Shown here: piece after piece, positions 10,225 through 21,153 of the stretch
How positions within the stretch are numbered: the first letter of the stretch is position 1
Layout of the letters: every line of letters begins with the position of its first letter
Assembly: GCA_009829735.1 (NCBI GenBank)
Contig: CM020618.1
Location: 41,221,030 to 41,285,029, forward strand
DNA length: 64,000 nt
Direction: 5' to 3'
DNA from: Pyropia yezoensis
Taxonomy: Eukaryota; Rhodophyta; Bangiophyceae; Bangiales; Bangiaceae
Notes under the pieces: generated by a model
The model's input: the letters and a program-made list of their open reading frames with translations, nothing else
The model's database searches: none
What the model was told of the DNA's origin: nothing
Program-made: the position numbers and the translations under genes

Positions 10225-11222
10225 ACCATCACCTAGTCCGTTGTTCTTTTCTCGGACACCCTTGTCATAGTCCCGCTTGTATCGCTCCTGAGTCTTCCCG
10301 ATTGACTCCTTGACTCTTGGGAGAAGGAGCTTTAGTTGTTCTTAGAGCTCGTCCTCTGCCAGGGGCCCGGATTCAGGGCAGGCTGGAGACCGGCCGGTAT
10401 TCTTTCCAGGGAGAAGATGTTCAGCCGCCTTGAGGTAACCAAATCTAGTGGAGCGACCCCTGCTGTCCGGTGAGCACGAGTGTTGTAGGCTAGATTGAGG
10501 ACGGCCAGGAGCTCGTCCCAGTCTTCTTGATGCTCCTTAACGTAGTTCCCAAGCATTATCACAAGGGTCTGGTTGAATCGTTCCACTTGACCATTCGTTT
10601 GTGGCTGGTACGTCGTAGTAAACAAGATCTTTATACCCATCAGGTCACAGACTCCTTGGAAGAACATGGATGCAAGATGGGCACCGTTATCGGTCATGAC
10701 AGAGTCCGGATGGCCATAGGCAGCTATCCAGTACTTGCAGAAGGCCGACGTGACGTCCAGGGCCGTGATGGTTCTTAGCGGGATTGCGCGAGTGAACTTG
10801 GAGAACCGATCACAGATAATGAGCAGGTATAGGTTGCCACTGGATGTCTCAGGTAGGGGCCCCAGGATGTACATACTCAAGCTTGCAAGGGGCTCCGCCG
10901 CAAGAAACAGGCGTAGCTTAGAATTCTTCTTCCTCTGGGTCAACCGGTTCCTTGCACCGGAGACACAGGCCTCCAGATGCTTGTGGACGTCACTTGCCAT
11001 GGTTTTACAGTAGTAGTGTCGCCGCATCGAGGCGTACATCCGGGTGATGCCAGGGTGTTAGGCCTGGGGAGACGCGTGCTCCAGGCGGAGGATATCAGCT
11101 CGTAGGCTTCGGGGTACGTCGATTTGGGTTGCCCCATCAAAGGGTGGTACCCGTACCAAGAGTCCGCCCGTGGACTCGGAGAAGCGACTATTCCGGTTCA
11201 GGTCCATCTGGTGGCGGAGCTT
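10225..11222 (-). pseudogene. gypsy copy 1 integrase, degraded
   Basis: Homologous to the integrase of copy 2. The zinc-binding domain has a stop at 11058-11060 (QA-stop-HPG where copy 2 has QAGHPG), and its CxxC reads CVSG. The catalytic core has lost the first Asp (SMYILGPLP against SIDILGPLP in copy 2), keeps TDNG, and keeps Glu in NGQVERFN. The frame ends in a stop at 10332, and recognisable homology ends near 10225, before the chromodomain. Confidence 0.85.
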
Positions 11223-13277
11223 TCAGCAATGAGGATCCTTGAGCTGTGCCTCCGGCATCCGGTGAATGGTTACCAGCTGGTGGGCTTCAGGCGACTCGTA
11301 TAGGGGAGCATGCCAACCACGTCCGACATTCGGGAGGTTGAAACAGGGTATTTCGTCCGGGATAGGGCCCGTATCGGCTGCAGGAGTCCCCAGCCGGGAC
11401 ATATTGTCGGCGCAGTGTTGCTCCCTCCCTGCTCTGGTGCACTCCTCGTACTTGAATTCCGAGAGGCGTAGACGACACCGGGCGACCCTTCCTTGGCTGC
11501 TGTCCATGCATAGCAGCCACCTTAGCCTGGCGTGCTCCGTCCGGATGAGAACTTCTTGTCCTTCCAAACAGGGGCGTATCAGGAAGCATGCCCAGACGAC
11601 TGCCAAGCAAGTGCGTTCCGTCGTGGAATAGTTCTTCTCTGCTGGAGTCAAGACGCGACTGTAGTAGCCCACCGGGAGGAAGTGCCCATCAGGTTGTTGC
11701 TGGAGTAGAGAGCACCCAACCTGGACGCCACAGGCGTCAGTCTCTCGGACAATCTGGCCCTCCCGCTTGGGTAGCGTCAGTACTAGGTTCGTGGTCAGGC
11801 GCTTCTTGAGCTCTTCGAAGGCGGCTGTCTGCTGCTCGTCGAACACCGGGAGTTGTGGAGGGAGCTTCTTGCTGGTGATCTTGGTCAACGGCCTGGCAAT
11901 CAGGGCGTAGTTTCGTACAAACCGGCGGTAGACGTTGCACATACCGAGAAAGCTCTTGAGTTCCGTCTGGGTCTTAGGTTGCCGGGCTTGCCGAAGAGCC
12001 TTGATACTCTTCTCGTTGACCCAAAGCTCCCCTGGGCTCAGCACATGCCCCAGGTATTCAACCTCAGTCTCAAACAAGTGGCACTTCTCTGCCTTCAGGG
12101 TAACTCCAGCCTTGGACAGGAGAGCCAGGACCTCTCTGAGCTGCTATAAGTGCTCCGCCGGGGTCTTAGAGACGACGATGATATCGTCCAAGTAAACCAG
12201 ACATGTCCTCCATCTTATCCCCGACAGGATGATGTCAATCGTTCTCTGGAAGGTAGTCAGCGCATTAATGAGGGCAAAAAAGAATACGCTTGCACCGGAC
12301 TAGTCCCACATGGCACGTGATGGTGGTCTTGTCGTTATCCTCGTCGGCCAGAGGAATCTGCAGTATCCGGCGTTACCATCCAGAGTTGAGAAGAGGGTGG
12401 CGTCACCGAGGAAGTCGATGCAATCATCCATCCGGGGTATTGGGTATACATCCTTGACCGTCATCTCATTCAGGCGCCTGTAATCGACGAAAAAACGGAA
12501 GTGACCGCCAGGTTTCGGGACGATCACCACGGAGAAGGCCCACTCGCCATCCGAGGGCTCGATAACATCCATCTCAAGCATCTTGTTAATCTGCTTCTCA
12601 ATCTCATCCCGGCGATGTGGTCCAGCTCGATACGGTTGCAGGTGTACCGGCTTAGCATCCGGCTTACGCTGAATCCGATGCAGGGTGGCCTCCACCTTGC
12701 CCAGCTCTCCAGACCACAGGTGCCGATGCTCTTGAAGACGCCTCTCCAGAGCCTCCTTCATGTCGGGAGGAACACTTTCTTGGTTGACGTTCGGCATCTT
12801 GGGCGGTGCTTGCTCGGGCTTTGGGGCTACGCCGACAGCCTGTGCTTGTTACGGAGGTACGCCCAAGGTGGATAGGTTGGATGCCAGTTCTTGTTGCAGA
12901 TTCAAGAGGTCCTTCTTGCTCAGGGCATGGGCAGAGCCTTGATAAGGTTCTGCCGTCCCAACAAGAGTGCCCTTGGCAAGAGCTATCGGTTCCCGGCTCA
13001 CGTTGAGGACGAGCAAGGAGAATGGGACGTGCCTTTCCACCTTCCGGTGGTGCCCATGGGCCAGATATAACCGGTGTGTCTCCAGAAAATCCTTGCGTCC
13101 GTAGTTCAGGCATTGACCCGTTGTCCGAGTAGTCACTTGAACCTTGGTTTCCGAGCGAGGAGGAAGAAGCACTAGTTTGAAGAGCGTCAAGGCAGAGGGT
13201 AGAATACGGTCCCCCTTGCTCTTGAGTACACGAATCTCGGTGCCCAGATGCTCCAGCACCGGCGATACAAACACATG
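11223..13277 (-). pseudogene. gypsy copy 1 reverse transcriptase and RNase H, degraded
   Basis: Matches the copy 2 RT-RNase H. Segments in order: linker, RT fingers/palm (MDVIEPSDGEWAF, DYRRLN, FSTLDGNAGY), a frameshifted stretch around 12200-12300 that still encodes LVYLDD, then thumb/connection and RNase H (ETDACGVQVG, with YSTTERTCLAVVWACF). Reading requires at least two frame changes and passes stops near 12145 and 12300. Without copy 2 the order would be hard to follow. Confidence 0.85.
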
Positions 13278-13279
13278 GT

Positions 13280-13900
13280 TTAACTGCCCCTTTCCTTCTC
13301 CTGGCAGGGGATACTCTTGACATGCTGCTTCCGGGAGTTCCAGCCTATGATGAGGGGGACTGAGAGGGTTTTGACTACGAGAAAGGGGCCAAGCACAGGT
13401 TCATTGTTGACAAAGATGGTGACAGGAAGGCGGCCGAGCGGTCGTAAAGTTTGACCCGAGGCGTCGACAATCCGGGTCTTGGTAGGAGCTTTCCAGGCTT
13501 GTCGGCGCCAGCCCAGAGGTAGCAGACTCTCAGTGATGACGCTTGGACCGGCTCCCGTGCCGACCACCGGAGTACCAGCTTGGGGGAGGCTATCCCCCAA
13601 ACGCAGACGAGCATTAATCTTGAGGTTGTCTTCACGCAAGACGAGCAAGGTCCTCTTGAACAAACAGGGTGTCCAGGCGGCTGCCGATTCAGCAGGTAAC
13701 TGCCGTTCTTTCCCCCGACACTCAGGGGGGAACGGGAAGCAGTATCCTGCCGTTGAATATTTGGGAGCACACTTGTGGAGAGCGCCTGCCCTACTCGTTC
13801 CCCGAGCCTGAGGATTCCTTGGAGGTCTCGCTCTCCACGTCAATGTCCGTAGGAGCTTCCTTGGTGAGAGCCTCGGTGATGCTCTGCAAGGTCGCCACAT
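13280..13900 (-). pseudogene. gypsy copy 1 aspartic protease, catalytic Asp lost
   Basis: Retropepsin-like segment. Copy 2 has VVDTGAGPSVI here; this copy has VVGTGAGPSVI, so the catalytic Asp is now Gly. The flap-region LGRLPV and the second conserved element PLIIGWN are present (LILGWDF in copy 2). The frame overlaps the end of gag in another phase, as expected for a gag-pro frameshift, and ends in a stop before RT because of a further indel near 13278. Confidence 0.85.
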
Positions 13901-14714
13901 GAACCGCGTGTACCTGCGCCTTGTCCGCCTTGGTAGGCGTTCGCCGGTCAGCCCTCTTGACCGCCTTAGCGAGCACTAGTCCTTGACGCTTGAGCATCTC
14001 CTGGAGACCCTTAGGGATGGTCGGGCACTGGTGAGACAGATGGTCCTCCTTCTGACACAGCCGATAAGACCGAAAGCGCTGGTTCTTACCTTGTTTACGA
14101 GCCACCAAGCAAGGCTGCTCCTTGGAGACGAAGCCACCCCATTTGTTACCTGACGCCACGGGAAAGGTCTCGCCAACCGCCAGTACCGGATTCGGGTTAT
14201 CGCCTCCCTTATACTTGTTGGGTCCAGGACGAACTCGTGCCAATGGCTTGGAAGGCGACACCATGGGGGCCTGGAGTGCCTTGGCTTGCCGGTACTTGCC
14301 CTGGGTGTAGGCCATCAGCGGCTGGAAGGTATGCTCTTGGTGTTCCTGGTTGTAGTTCTCAGCATCAACTTGAAGATATTCAGGAAGCCCTTCCGAGAAG
14401 ATCACCTTAAGCCTGTCCTCAGGGTAAACGTTGCCACAAGTCTCGCTCGTCTCCCAGACACGGCGGGCAAAGGCCTCTGGAGTCTCTTGTCGCTCCACGG
14501 TTGCCCGATTCTACTTTCCAACCGCCTTGCGCAGGGAGTCCGCGTCAGCGTAGTTGGACAGGAGCCAGTTGACCGCTTCCGGATAGCTACCAACGGTGCG
14601 CCCGACGATGTGTTCGGCTGAGTCCGGGAGAGCTTGTGCAAGCCGCTGTTCCGCTTCTCCGGTCATGAAGTTGACCAGAAGCTAAGGTGCCTTGCCTTCC
14701 GACTCATCATTGTC
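13791..14714 (-). pseudogene. gypsy copy 1 gag, C-terminal part
   Basis: Continues the gag frame that begins at 33732, after the DIRS insertion. It holds the capsid-like region (VNFMTGEAEQR, GSYPEAVNWLL, METPEAFARRV-like segment) and a zinc knuckle CX2CX4HX4C (CQKEDHLSHQC with an upstream Tyr-Arg-Leu where copy 2 has C-W-L). Stops at 14681-14683 and 14512-14514 interrupt it. It ends GNE-stop at 13791, exactly as copy 2 does at 54373. Confidence 0.85.
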
Positions 14715-14715
14715 G

Positions 14716-14743
14716 TAACCCGCAGGTAGGGGACCGGGTTGCC
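14716..14743 (-). repeat. DIRS repeat B2 (28 bp)
   Basis: Minus-strand 3' end of the element, beginning TAACCCGCAGG on the plus strand. Same as B1 at 15137-15164 except for one base. About 145 bp of unmatched sequence separates it from A2. Confidence 0.85.
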
Positions 14744-14890
14744 TAAAGAACGCTCGCGTCTTGAGTGGTTGACGAAGGTATGAGACAAACAAGTGAAGCG
14801 CCGTGCGAAGCGCACGACGCTCGATCCCTCGAGACGGGGGAAGAGGTCCCCTCCGTGCGGAGCGCCCGGGCGGGTCCGGGTAGGGGGGCA

Positions 14891-15136
14891 CGAGAGGACA
14901 GACGTGGGGGGGCCGGTCGCGTGACCTGGGGCAACCCCGGGCGGCCCCCCCATATGGGGGCACCCCGGCAGGTGCGTTCGCCGCACCCGCGCGCGTCCGT
15001 CCCACCGCCGCGCCCGGTACCCCCTGGCTGGAGGGTTCCAGACGCCGCTCGCCGCCCCGGCCTGTCGCGCCCAAGTGGCGCCCCCCCCCCAACAAAGAGT
15101 GCTATATTACACCGTCTAACAAACGCAAGCACAGCA
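14891..15136 (-). repeat. DIRS repeat A2 (about 246 bp)
   Basis: Direct copy of A1 at 32651-32896 at a constant offset of 17,760, with roughly a dozen substitutions and no indels. It contains a C10 run followed by AACAAAGAGTGCTA in both copies. In PAT-type elements A2 with B1 restores the circle junction used for replication. Confidence 0.9.
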
Positions 15137-15164
15137 TAACCCGCAGGGAGGGGACCGGGTTGCC
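15137..15164 (-). repeat. DIRS repeat B1 (28 bp)
   Basis: Lies directly next to A2, as the split-repeat model requires, and repeats the terminal B2. The B1/A2 boundary equals the junction that would form if the two element ends were joined. Confidence 0.85.
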
Positions 15165-15196
15165 CACAGGATGGAGTGAGAGCGCCCGCGCCGAGG

Positions 15197-16240
15197 CTAC
15201 GGACGAGGAAGGAAGTGGTCGAAAATCCGGCGGGCCGCCGGGCACGGGTCGACCAACGCGTCGCTGTAGTGCGTGTGGCCGGTGACCGTGTCCCGGCGCT
15301 GGAGGCCGAGCAGGGCCACGATGCGCCCGTCCGGCACCCCGATGGCGTAGGCCGCCGTGGCAGCCCCGCCACGAGTAGAGAAGGGCGCAAAAAAGGAGCC
15401 GAGGAGGGCAGTGATCTTGAGGTCCGCGCAGGCGGCCGCGAGCCACTGCCCCATGGCCTCCCGCGTGGGCGGGCGTAGATCGCCCAGCGGGGAAAACATG
15501 GGCTGGGTTGGCGGCGCGCGGGCTGCCACAAGACACGCGAGCCGGTTGCGCAGGAGCGCGAGCGGCAGGTCCGGGCCGTGCGGGTGGGGCGGCACGGTGT
15601 ATGTCAGCCGCTTGGCGCCCGCCCGCCGGTCGGCTCCCTTGAGCCAGCACACTTGGAAGCAGACGACGCCGTCCGTGCGGATCGTGACGTCCGCGAGCGT
15701 CATGCGCAGCAGCTCCGCCGTGCGCCAGAAAAAGAGGAAGGCCGTCACAATGGTCGTCAGGTGGCAGCGGGTGGTCGGGCACGTGGTGCGGGCGGCCGCC
15801 AGGGCGATCGTCCACGCGGCCTCCGCGGGGAGCTTGGCGCGTGTGACCGTCAGAGCCCCCGTGCGCTCGTGCCAGCTCCGGCAGAAGCCAACGCGGGCGG
15901 ACGTCACGTAGGCGCCGAGGGCGGGAGGGGGGTAGCCAGCGACGTTGTGCCGGGTGTTCATGGGGGAGAGGTAGGACTGGAGGCTGGATGGTTGCACTGT
16001 GCCGCGACGAAAAGCGTGGCCCAAATAGGCGACCACCGTGTCGGGCGTCGCCGGCAGGAAGTTGCGCCCCGTCGCCGCCCAAAAAGAGGAGAATTGCCCC
16101 CAGTGCTGCTCGTACTTGGACGCCGTGTCGGCCGTCACCGACGACATGAGCAGATCAGCTGCGGTGCGCGCCGCGGCGTCGCCGCCATGTCGGTCCACGA
16201 CGTGGCCGCGCACAAAGGCACGCCAGCGGCCGGTGGCCAT
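15197..16240 (-). CDS. DIRS tyrosine recombinase
   Basis: A 347-residue frame from the ATG at 16240; the frame is open further upstream, but that part is a shadow of the RT ORF. It integrates the circular DNA form. Visible: N-terminal SAM-like helices (SVTADTASKYEQHWGQFSSF), the catalytic Arg in FWRTAELLRM, then STRGGAATAAYAIGVPDGRIVALLG and the nucleophile Tyr in GHTHYSDAL. The usual HxxR reads FSTR, so the His is replaced by Phe, which may be inactivating. It starts inside the 3' part of the RT-RNase H-MT region in another frame, as is usual in DIRS elements. Confidence 0.85.
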   Translation of the reverse strand: MATGRWRAFVRGHVVDRHGGDAAARTAADLLMSSVTADTASKYEQHWGQFSSFWAATGRNFLPATPDTVVAYLGHAFRRGTVQPSSLQSYLSPMNTRHNVAGYPPPALGAYVTSARVGFCRSWHERTGALTVTRAKLPAEAAWTIALAAARTTCPTTRCHLTTIVTAFLFFWRTAELLRMTLADVTIRTDGVVCFQVCWLKGADRRAGAKRLTYTVPPHPHGPDLPLALLRNRLACLVAARAPPTQPMFSPLGDLRPPTREAMGQWLAAACADLKITALLGSFFAPFSTRGGAATAAYAIGVPDGRIVALLGLQRRDTVTGHTHYSDALVDPCPAARRIFDHFLPRP

Positions 16241-16383
16241 GCTCTCCGGCCGCGGCGGAACAGGAAGGCCGCCGTCGTCCAGCCGGGGTTGGGCCGGGCG
16301 TCCCGTGCCCGTCCGTGGGTGTAGTGCAAGACTGCCGAGGGCAGGAAGCAGACAGCGTCGGCGCGCGTTCGAGCCTCCGCCCA

Positions 16384-17945
16384 TCATGGCTGGGCCCGCC
16401 AGACTGGGAGGATGGCGATTGCGTCCGCCTGGTCGGCGGCAATCTTGCGCACCGCGTGGCCCGCCTGGGAGAACGGGGGGTTCACAAAGTTGGACTCGCC
16501 CCGCCACGGCTGCCGCCACGCGTCCACCGCCTCGCAGCCGGGGTCGCATTCCTTGCTGGTGTAGCGCGGCAGCTGCGTGTTGTCGATCGTGGCGAAGCGG
16601 TCCGTGGTGCACGCTCCCCAGTGCGCGGTGAGGGCGGCAAACACGGCCGGACACAACCGCCAGTCTGTGCGGTCGCGGTCGCGGGAGAGGCGGTCGGCCT
16701 CTGCGTTGGCCAGCGTAGGCAGCCAGGTCGCCTCGACTTGTAGCCCGAGGGAGGCCAGGACGTCCTGCAGCCGCCGCACCTCGGCCATCAGCGCCGGAGA
16801 GCGCGAGCACTTGGCGTTGAGGACGCCCATGGTGACGCGGGAGTCCGTCCGCACCGCGAGTCGCGAGCCCCGCCGAAAGAGGGGCGTGAATGAGAGCACC
16901 GCCAGCCGCACCGCTGCCAGCTCCTTGGCGTTGATGTGCCAGTCCTGCACGCCGGGCCGGAAAAAGCCGCGCGCGGGAACTAACCGCTGGAAAGTGGCCC
17001 CCCACACATAACGGCTTGCGTCGGTTGTCACCTCGCCGGCCGACGGCCCGATCCAGCGAGCCCGCCCCACGGAGTCGTCGCTCCCCAATGCCTGCCACCA
17101 GCGCAGATCCCGGAGGGACTGGGCGTCCAGACAGGCGTCGCGCCGCGGCGCCACGCCACGAAGGGCGTCTAAAGGGCGCGCAGGTGGAAGCGGGCGAGGG
17201 GCACAGCTTGGAGGGAGGAGACGCCCAGGCCGCAAAAGCGGCGCAGCCGGGAGAAGGGGACCCAGCGGCAGTGATGGGCCGCGTGGTGGAGGAGGTGTTG
17301 GGCGGCTTGCTGGACCTTGGTCTCCCGAGAGGGATGTAGCAGCAGCAGCTGCCGGTGGGTGTCCAGCACAAAGCCGAGGAGTGGCAGCGCCTGCGTACCC
17401 GTCGCCGTGCCCTTGTCCGGCGCCACCTGGAGGCCGAAGGCCGAGAAGATCTTGAGGGCGGCGGCGCGGCCGGCCGTGGCCGAGGCGGCAGACGCCGGCG
17501 CCAGTCCCGTCGGGGCTGTCGCAAAGTCGTCGATGTATCCCAGGGCGCGAAATTCGGCCGCCCGCAGGGCCGCCAAAACGGGGCGGCAGAGCTTGTTCCA
17601 TGCCCAGGGGGCGAGGGAGAGACGAAAGGGCAGGGTCTGCGGCTCGTAAAACCGGTCGCCCGTGCGGAAGACCAGGTACTGCCGCACGTCCCGGTGCAGG
17701 GGGAGGTGGTGGTAGGCCGACTTGATGTCCCACGAGACGAGTTGGTCGTGCCGCACCAACTGAATCGCAAAGGACGCCCGGGTCTCGTACTGGCACGGCC
17801 GCTTGGGCAAAAAGGTGTTGACGTGTTTGAGGTTGATAACGAGGCGCGGGTGGTCGGGGATATTTGTGACAAAGGCGTCCTCCACCCACGGCGCTCGCCG
17901 CGCCTCCGCCCTGGACAGCCGTCGGAGGGACCTCGCCGCCACCAT
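16384..17945 (-). pseudogene. DIRS reverse transcriptase, RNase H and DNA methyltransferase
   Basis: RT begins near ATG 17945: INLKHVNTFL, WDIKSAYHHLPLHRDV, LPFRLSLAPWAW, and the catalytic YIDD in RALGYIDDFATAP. The RT frame ends at a TAG near 17171. The same protein continues one frame over (PLDALRGVAPRRD), so one indel breaks this copy. Next comes RNase H (TTDASRYVWGATFQ, NAKELAAVRLAV, RTDSRVT, LANAEADRLSR), then a Dam-like adenine methyltransferase segment with NPPF (NFVNPPFSQAG, AIAILPVWRAQP). RT-RH-MT order and the MT domain are typical of DIRS/PAT elements. Ends at 16384. Confidence 0.88.
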
Positions 17946-18310
17946 TTCATCCGCCTTGGCCCACGCCCAGGCCTCCCACTGGCGGGCAAGTGGCAGCGGG
18001 CGAGCCCGGTAGGGGGTGGGACGGCTCAGCCAGGGCAGATTCTAACCGTACCGGATAGAGTTGACGACCCAGGGGGACGCGCCCGCCGCCACCCAGTGAG
18101 GGAGGGCGCGGCGCGGGGAGACAGGGGGGGAGGTCGGCGCGGCCGCCGGCGCGCGTGTCCGTGCGGGGTAGCGGAGGTGCTTTGGCGGCCGCCGCCGAGA
18201 GCGGACCTTGGGATTTGAAGGCGACCGGCCAGGTCCGTAAACCGGTCGTCCCGTGCGAGGAGGTAGCACCCCCCGTGTGCGGACGGCCACACGGGGGGGG
18301 GCCGCGGCGC

Positions 18311-19224
18311 TTAGGCTTGGGCAGGCGCCGGGGGAGGAGCCCCCGCACCGCGGCCACCGCCGCGGCCGCGGCCGTGCTGGTCGCCCGCGCCCGCGCCGCC
18401 GGCTGCCCCGCCGCCGCTCGGCTGGCGAGGGGGGCGCTGAGCAGGTTGCGGCGGTTGCGGCGCCGGCTGCGGCTGGTTGCCGCGTCCTTGGCGGTGGCCA
18501 CGGCCGCCGCCCCAGTGACCGCCTGCGCCACCGCCAGGGCCGCCGCCGCCGCCACCACCACCACCGACGCCGTAGCCGCCGCCCCCCCGGCCCCCGCCCC
18601 GCATGTCGCCGCGGCCGCCGCCGTCGCCTTGCGCGTGGTGGCGGCCAAAAACCTCCGCGCGCGCCTGGTCGCGGGCAACAAAGCCGGCGCGGTCAGCCGC
18701 GACCCGGACGTTGTAGCGGGCGACGGCTGGGGAGTCCCGCCCCGCCGTGCGGTGGAGGAACATGTCCCTGTAGAGGTTGTTGGCGTAGTGGCGGTCCTTG
18801 CGGAGGAGGATGAGGATGTCATACGAGGCTGAGGTGCAGGAGAAGAGCTGGTAGACGGCGGTGCGCCACGTGGCCACATGATCGGCGGCGTCGACCGTGG
18901 AGATCGCGTCCCGGCGGAGGTGCTTCTCGAGGGTGCGCAGGCCGTTGTTGATCTCGCCGAGCCACGCGCAGGTGGTGTAGAGCGCGGTAGCCTCCCGGTG
19001 CGTGTTGCAGTTGTCGGGAGAGTTTCTGGCAAACTCGGTGTCATTGCGGACGGGGTAGGGCCGCGGGTAGATGCTGTAGGTGCCCGTGCCGGTCCCCGCC
19101 GGCAGAATGTACCCGCGGATGCTGGGGAGGTTGACGTACACGGCGTCGATCGCGGCGCGGGAGAACTGGTCCTCCATGGGCCCCCGCTGCGGCAGGAAGG
19201 AATCGGGGTCCTCCTCGTCGCTCC
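18311..19224 (-). pseudogene. DIRS gag, C-terminal part
   Basis: First ORF of the DIRS element, downstream of the inserted DNA transposon. The frame reads RRWSDEEDPDSF, QRGPMEDQFSRAAID, then a helical domain of about 150 residues (NNGLRTLEKHLRRDAIST, ILILLRKDRHYANNLYRDMF) and a Gly/Arg-rich tail resembling an RGG RNA-binding region. DIRS gag proteins package the element RNA. The N-terminal part lies at 32014-32613, 12.8 kb away. Confidence 0.7.
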
Positions 19225-19245
19225 ATCGTCGGCGACCGGAACCAC
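19225..19245 (+). repeat. left terminal inverted repeat of the 12.8-kb transposon
   Basis: Exact reverse complement of 31993-32013. Just inside is CACTGTATTTCAGTG, followed by further TGTATTTCA and TGCA motifs to about 19410. Confidence 0.88.
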
Positions 19246-19599
19246 TGTATTTCAGTGCATGTTTTCCTGTATTTCAACGCCTGTTTGAAATGCAGTAAAT
19301 ACAGGCAGATGCTTGCAACTCAGGCACCGAAAAAGGGCAGCAACAATGGTGTGATGCAACATACACCACGTGTATTGCATCCCATATCACACCTCAATGC
19401 AAGCTAGATTGCAGTGTGAAACACAATGAGTTGAATTGGCCACTACAGGGCGTATCCGGCACATGCCGGATGACGCCGGATGACGGCCCATTTTATTCCG
19501 GTCCTTGTGGATTTGCTCATTCAATTTTGTTTACTTTAGTTGTTGCTCAGAAACATATCACAGAGGCGGGCCACCTGGAGCTGCCTGATCAGGTGAATA

Positions 19600-20850
19600 C
19601 ACACAGACACGGACAGACACTACAGACAGACACAGTCACAGCCACTCGCCACATCGACGTCAGTGCCTCGCCACAGTGTCTGGGCCGCGCCCGACACACA
19701 CCGTCAGACACCGCCACAGACACACACGGTCGTCGGGTCCACCTGTCATACCCCACCACGTGCACCACAACAGCATCCGCCTCCCTTACACACGCCAACC
19801 TTCACCACCACAGAGGCTGTCACTCTCTTACCTGTCCATTCCACCGCCACCACCGCGCCAGCCACCACTGACAGCCGCCACGCCACCCCAACTCCGCTGC
19901 GGTAATCGCCCTGTGCCGAGCCGCCCACCAACAACGCCACGAGAGGTGCCACCTGCGGACGCTTACCCCAATTGCAGCCCTCACCCGCACAGCAGTCCAT
20001 CTTCACCACCGTGTCAGCGGCGCCCGTGCATCCCGCCCCGCCGCAGCAGCCACCATCCGCCCAATCGCCCACAAAAACGCCCGAGGCAGCCGTTGCACGT
20101 GCGGCTTGCACCGCCGTGGCAGCTGACACCCGTTCAGGCCACCCGCCCAGCTGCCCCCCTCGACCACCGTGGCAGCGGCGCCTGTGCACTCGGCACAGCC
20201 GCGGCAGCCACCACGCGCCGAGCACCACCCGCCAAGCCGCCCACGAAAACCACGGCGGCAGCCGTCGCCCGTGCAGCTTGCACCGCCGCGGCATTTGCCA
20301 CCCGACCAGGCCACCCGCCCAGCCAACGTCCTCCACCACCGTGGCAGCGGCCCGTGCATCTCGCACGCACTTTCGCGGCAGCCACTCCGAGCCCACCGCG
20401 CACCGACGCCACGGTGAAAGCGGCGCCCGCGACGATAGCGCCGCCGCGGCGGCTGCCGCACGTCCTGCTGCCCCCGAGCAGCACATTGGCAGTCGCCACC
20501 CACCAGACCCCCGACCGACACCAACGCGCCACCACTCGTCCAGCCACCCACCATCACCACCGAGGCAGCCGTCACCCACCCGCACCGCCGCGGCAGCTGC
20601 CGTCCGCCCAGGCCATCCGCCCAGGCGTCAGTGACGCCCGCGCCTTCACAGCAGCTGCCGCCCGTCCAGTCGCCCAACAAAAGCACCGTGGCAGCCGCTG
20701 CTAGCGGCCCCCCGTGCATCAGGACCGCCGCGGAAGTCGCCGCACACTTGTTGTCCACCACCACCATGGCGACGGCATATCGGACATACAGGGACATACA
20801 AGGACATACAATGACACACAAGCAAACACAGGAAGTAGCAAGAAAGCAAT
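19600..20850. repeat. degenerate repeats near the left end of the transposon
   Basis: 19600-19735 is rich in CAGACAC. From about 20040 a unit of 160-174 bp recurs (starts near 20040, 20200 and 20374), each opening with GC(A/G)GCAGCCACC and containing GCAGCC...TGCA(G/C)CTTGCACCGCCG and CCACCGTGGCAGCGGC. At 20782-20815 GGACATACA recurs three times. All frames are Pro/His-rich here. I see no gene between 19246 and 20865. Confidence 0.6.
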
Positions 20851-20976
20851 GATCATTGAACACTGTCACGCACTGCCACTCTCATCCTCATCCCCGCTCT
20901 GCCGACCAACCCCACTCTCACCCGAGCCACTACAATCTTCAGTCCCACCATCGCCATCTTCCTCGGCCTCCTCGTC

Positions 20977-21153
20977 CTCATCCTCCCCCTCCTCATCCTC
21001 TCCCTCCTCCTCCTCTCCCTCCTCCTCCTCGCCCTCGTCCTCCTCTCCCTTCTCCTCCTCGCCCTCCTACTCCTCGCCCTCCTCCTCCTCGCCCTCCTCC
21101 TCCTCGCCCTCCTTCTCCTCGTCCTCCTCCTCCTCCTCCTCCTCCTCCTCCTC
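20977..21153. repeat. TCC/CTC trinucleotide microsatellite coding poly-Glu
   Basis: Almost pure pyrimidine on the plus strand. On the minus strand it encodes the acidic tail of the accessory gene, including one GAG-to-TAG stop at 21067-21069 beyond which the same frame continues to TGA at 20866-20868. Confidence 0.9.

Noticed and set aside
16300..17989. Upstream half of the 930-codon minus frame ending in the recombinase
   Set aside because: It overlaps the RT, RNase H and methyltransferase in another frame and is Arg/Pro-rich. The recombinase most likely starts at ATG 16240.
19676..20704. 342-codon plus-strand frame
   Set aside because: Pro/His/Arg-rich reading of degenerate repeats, and the opposite strand is equally open.
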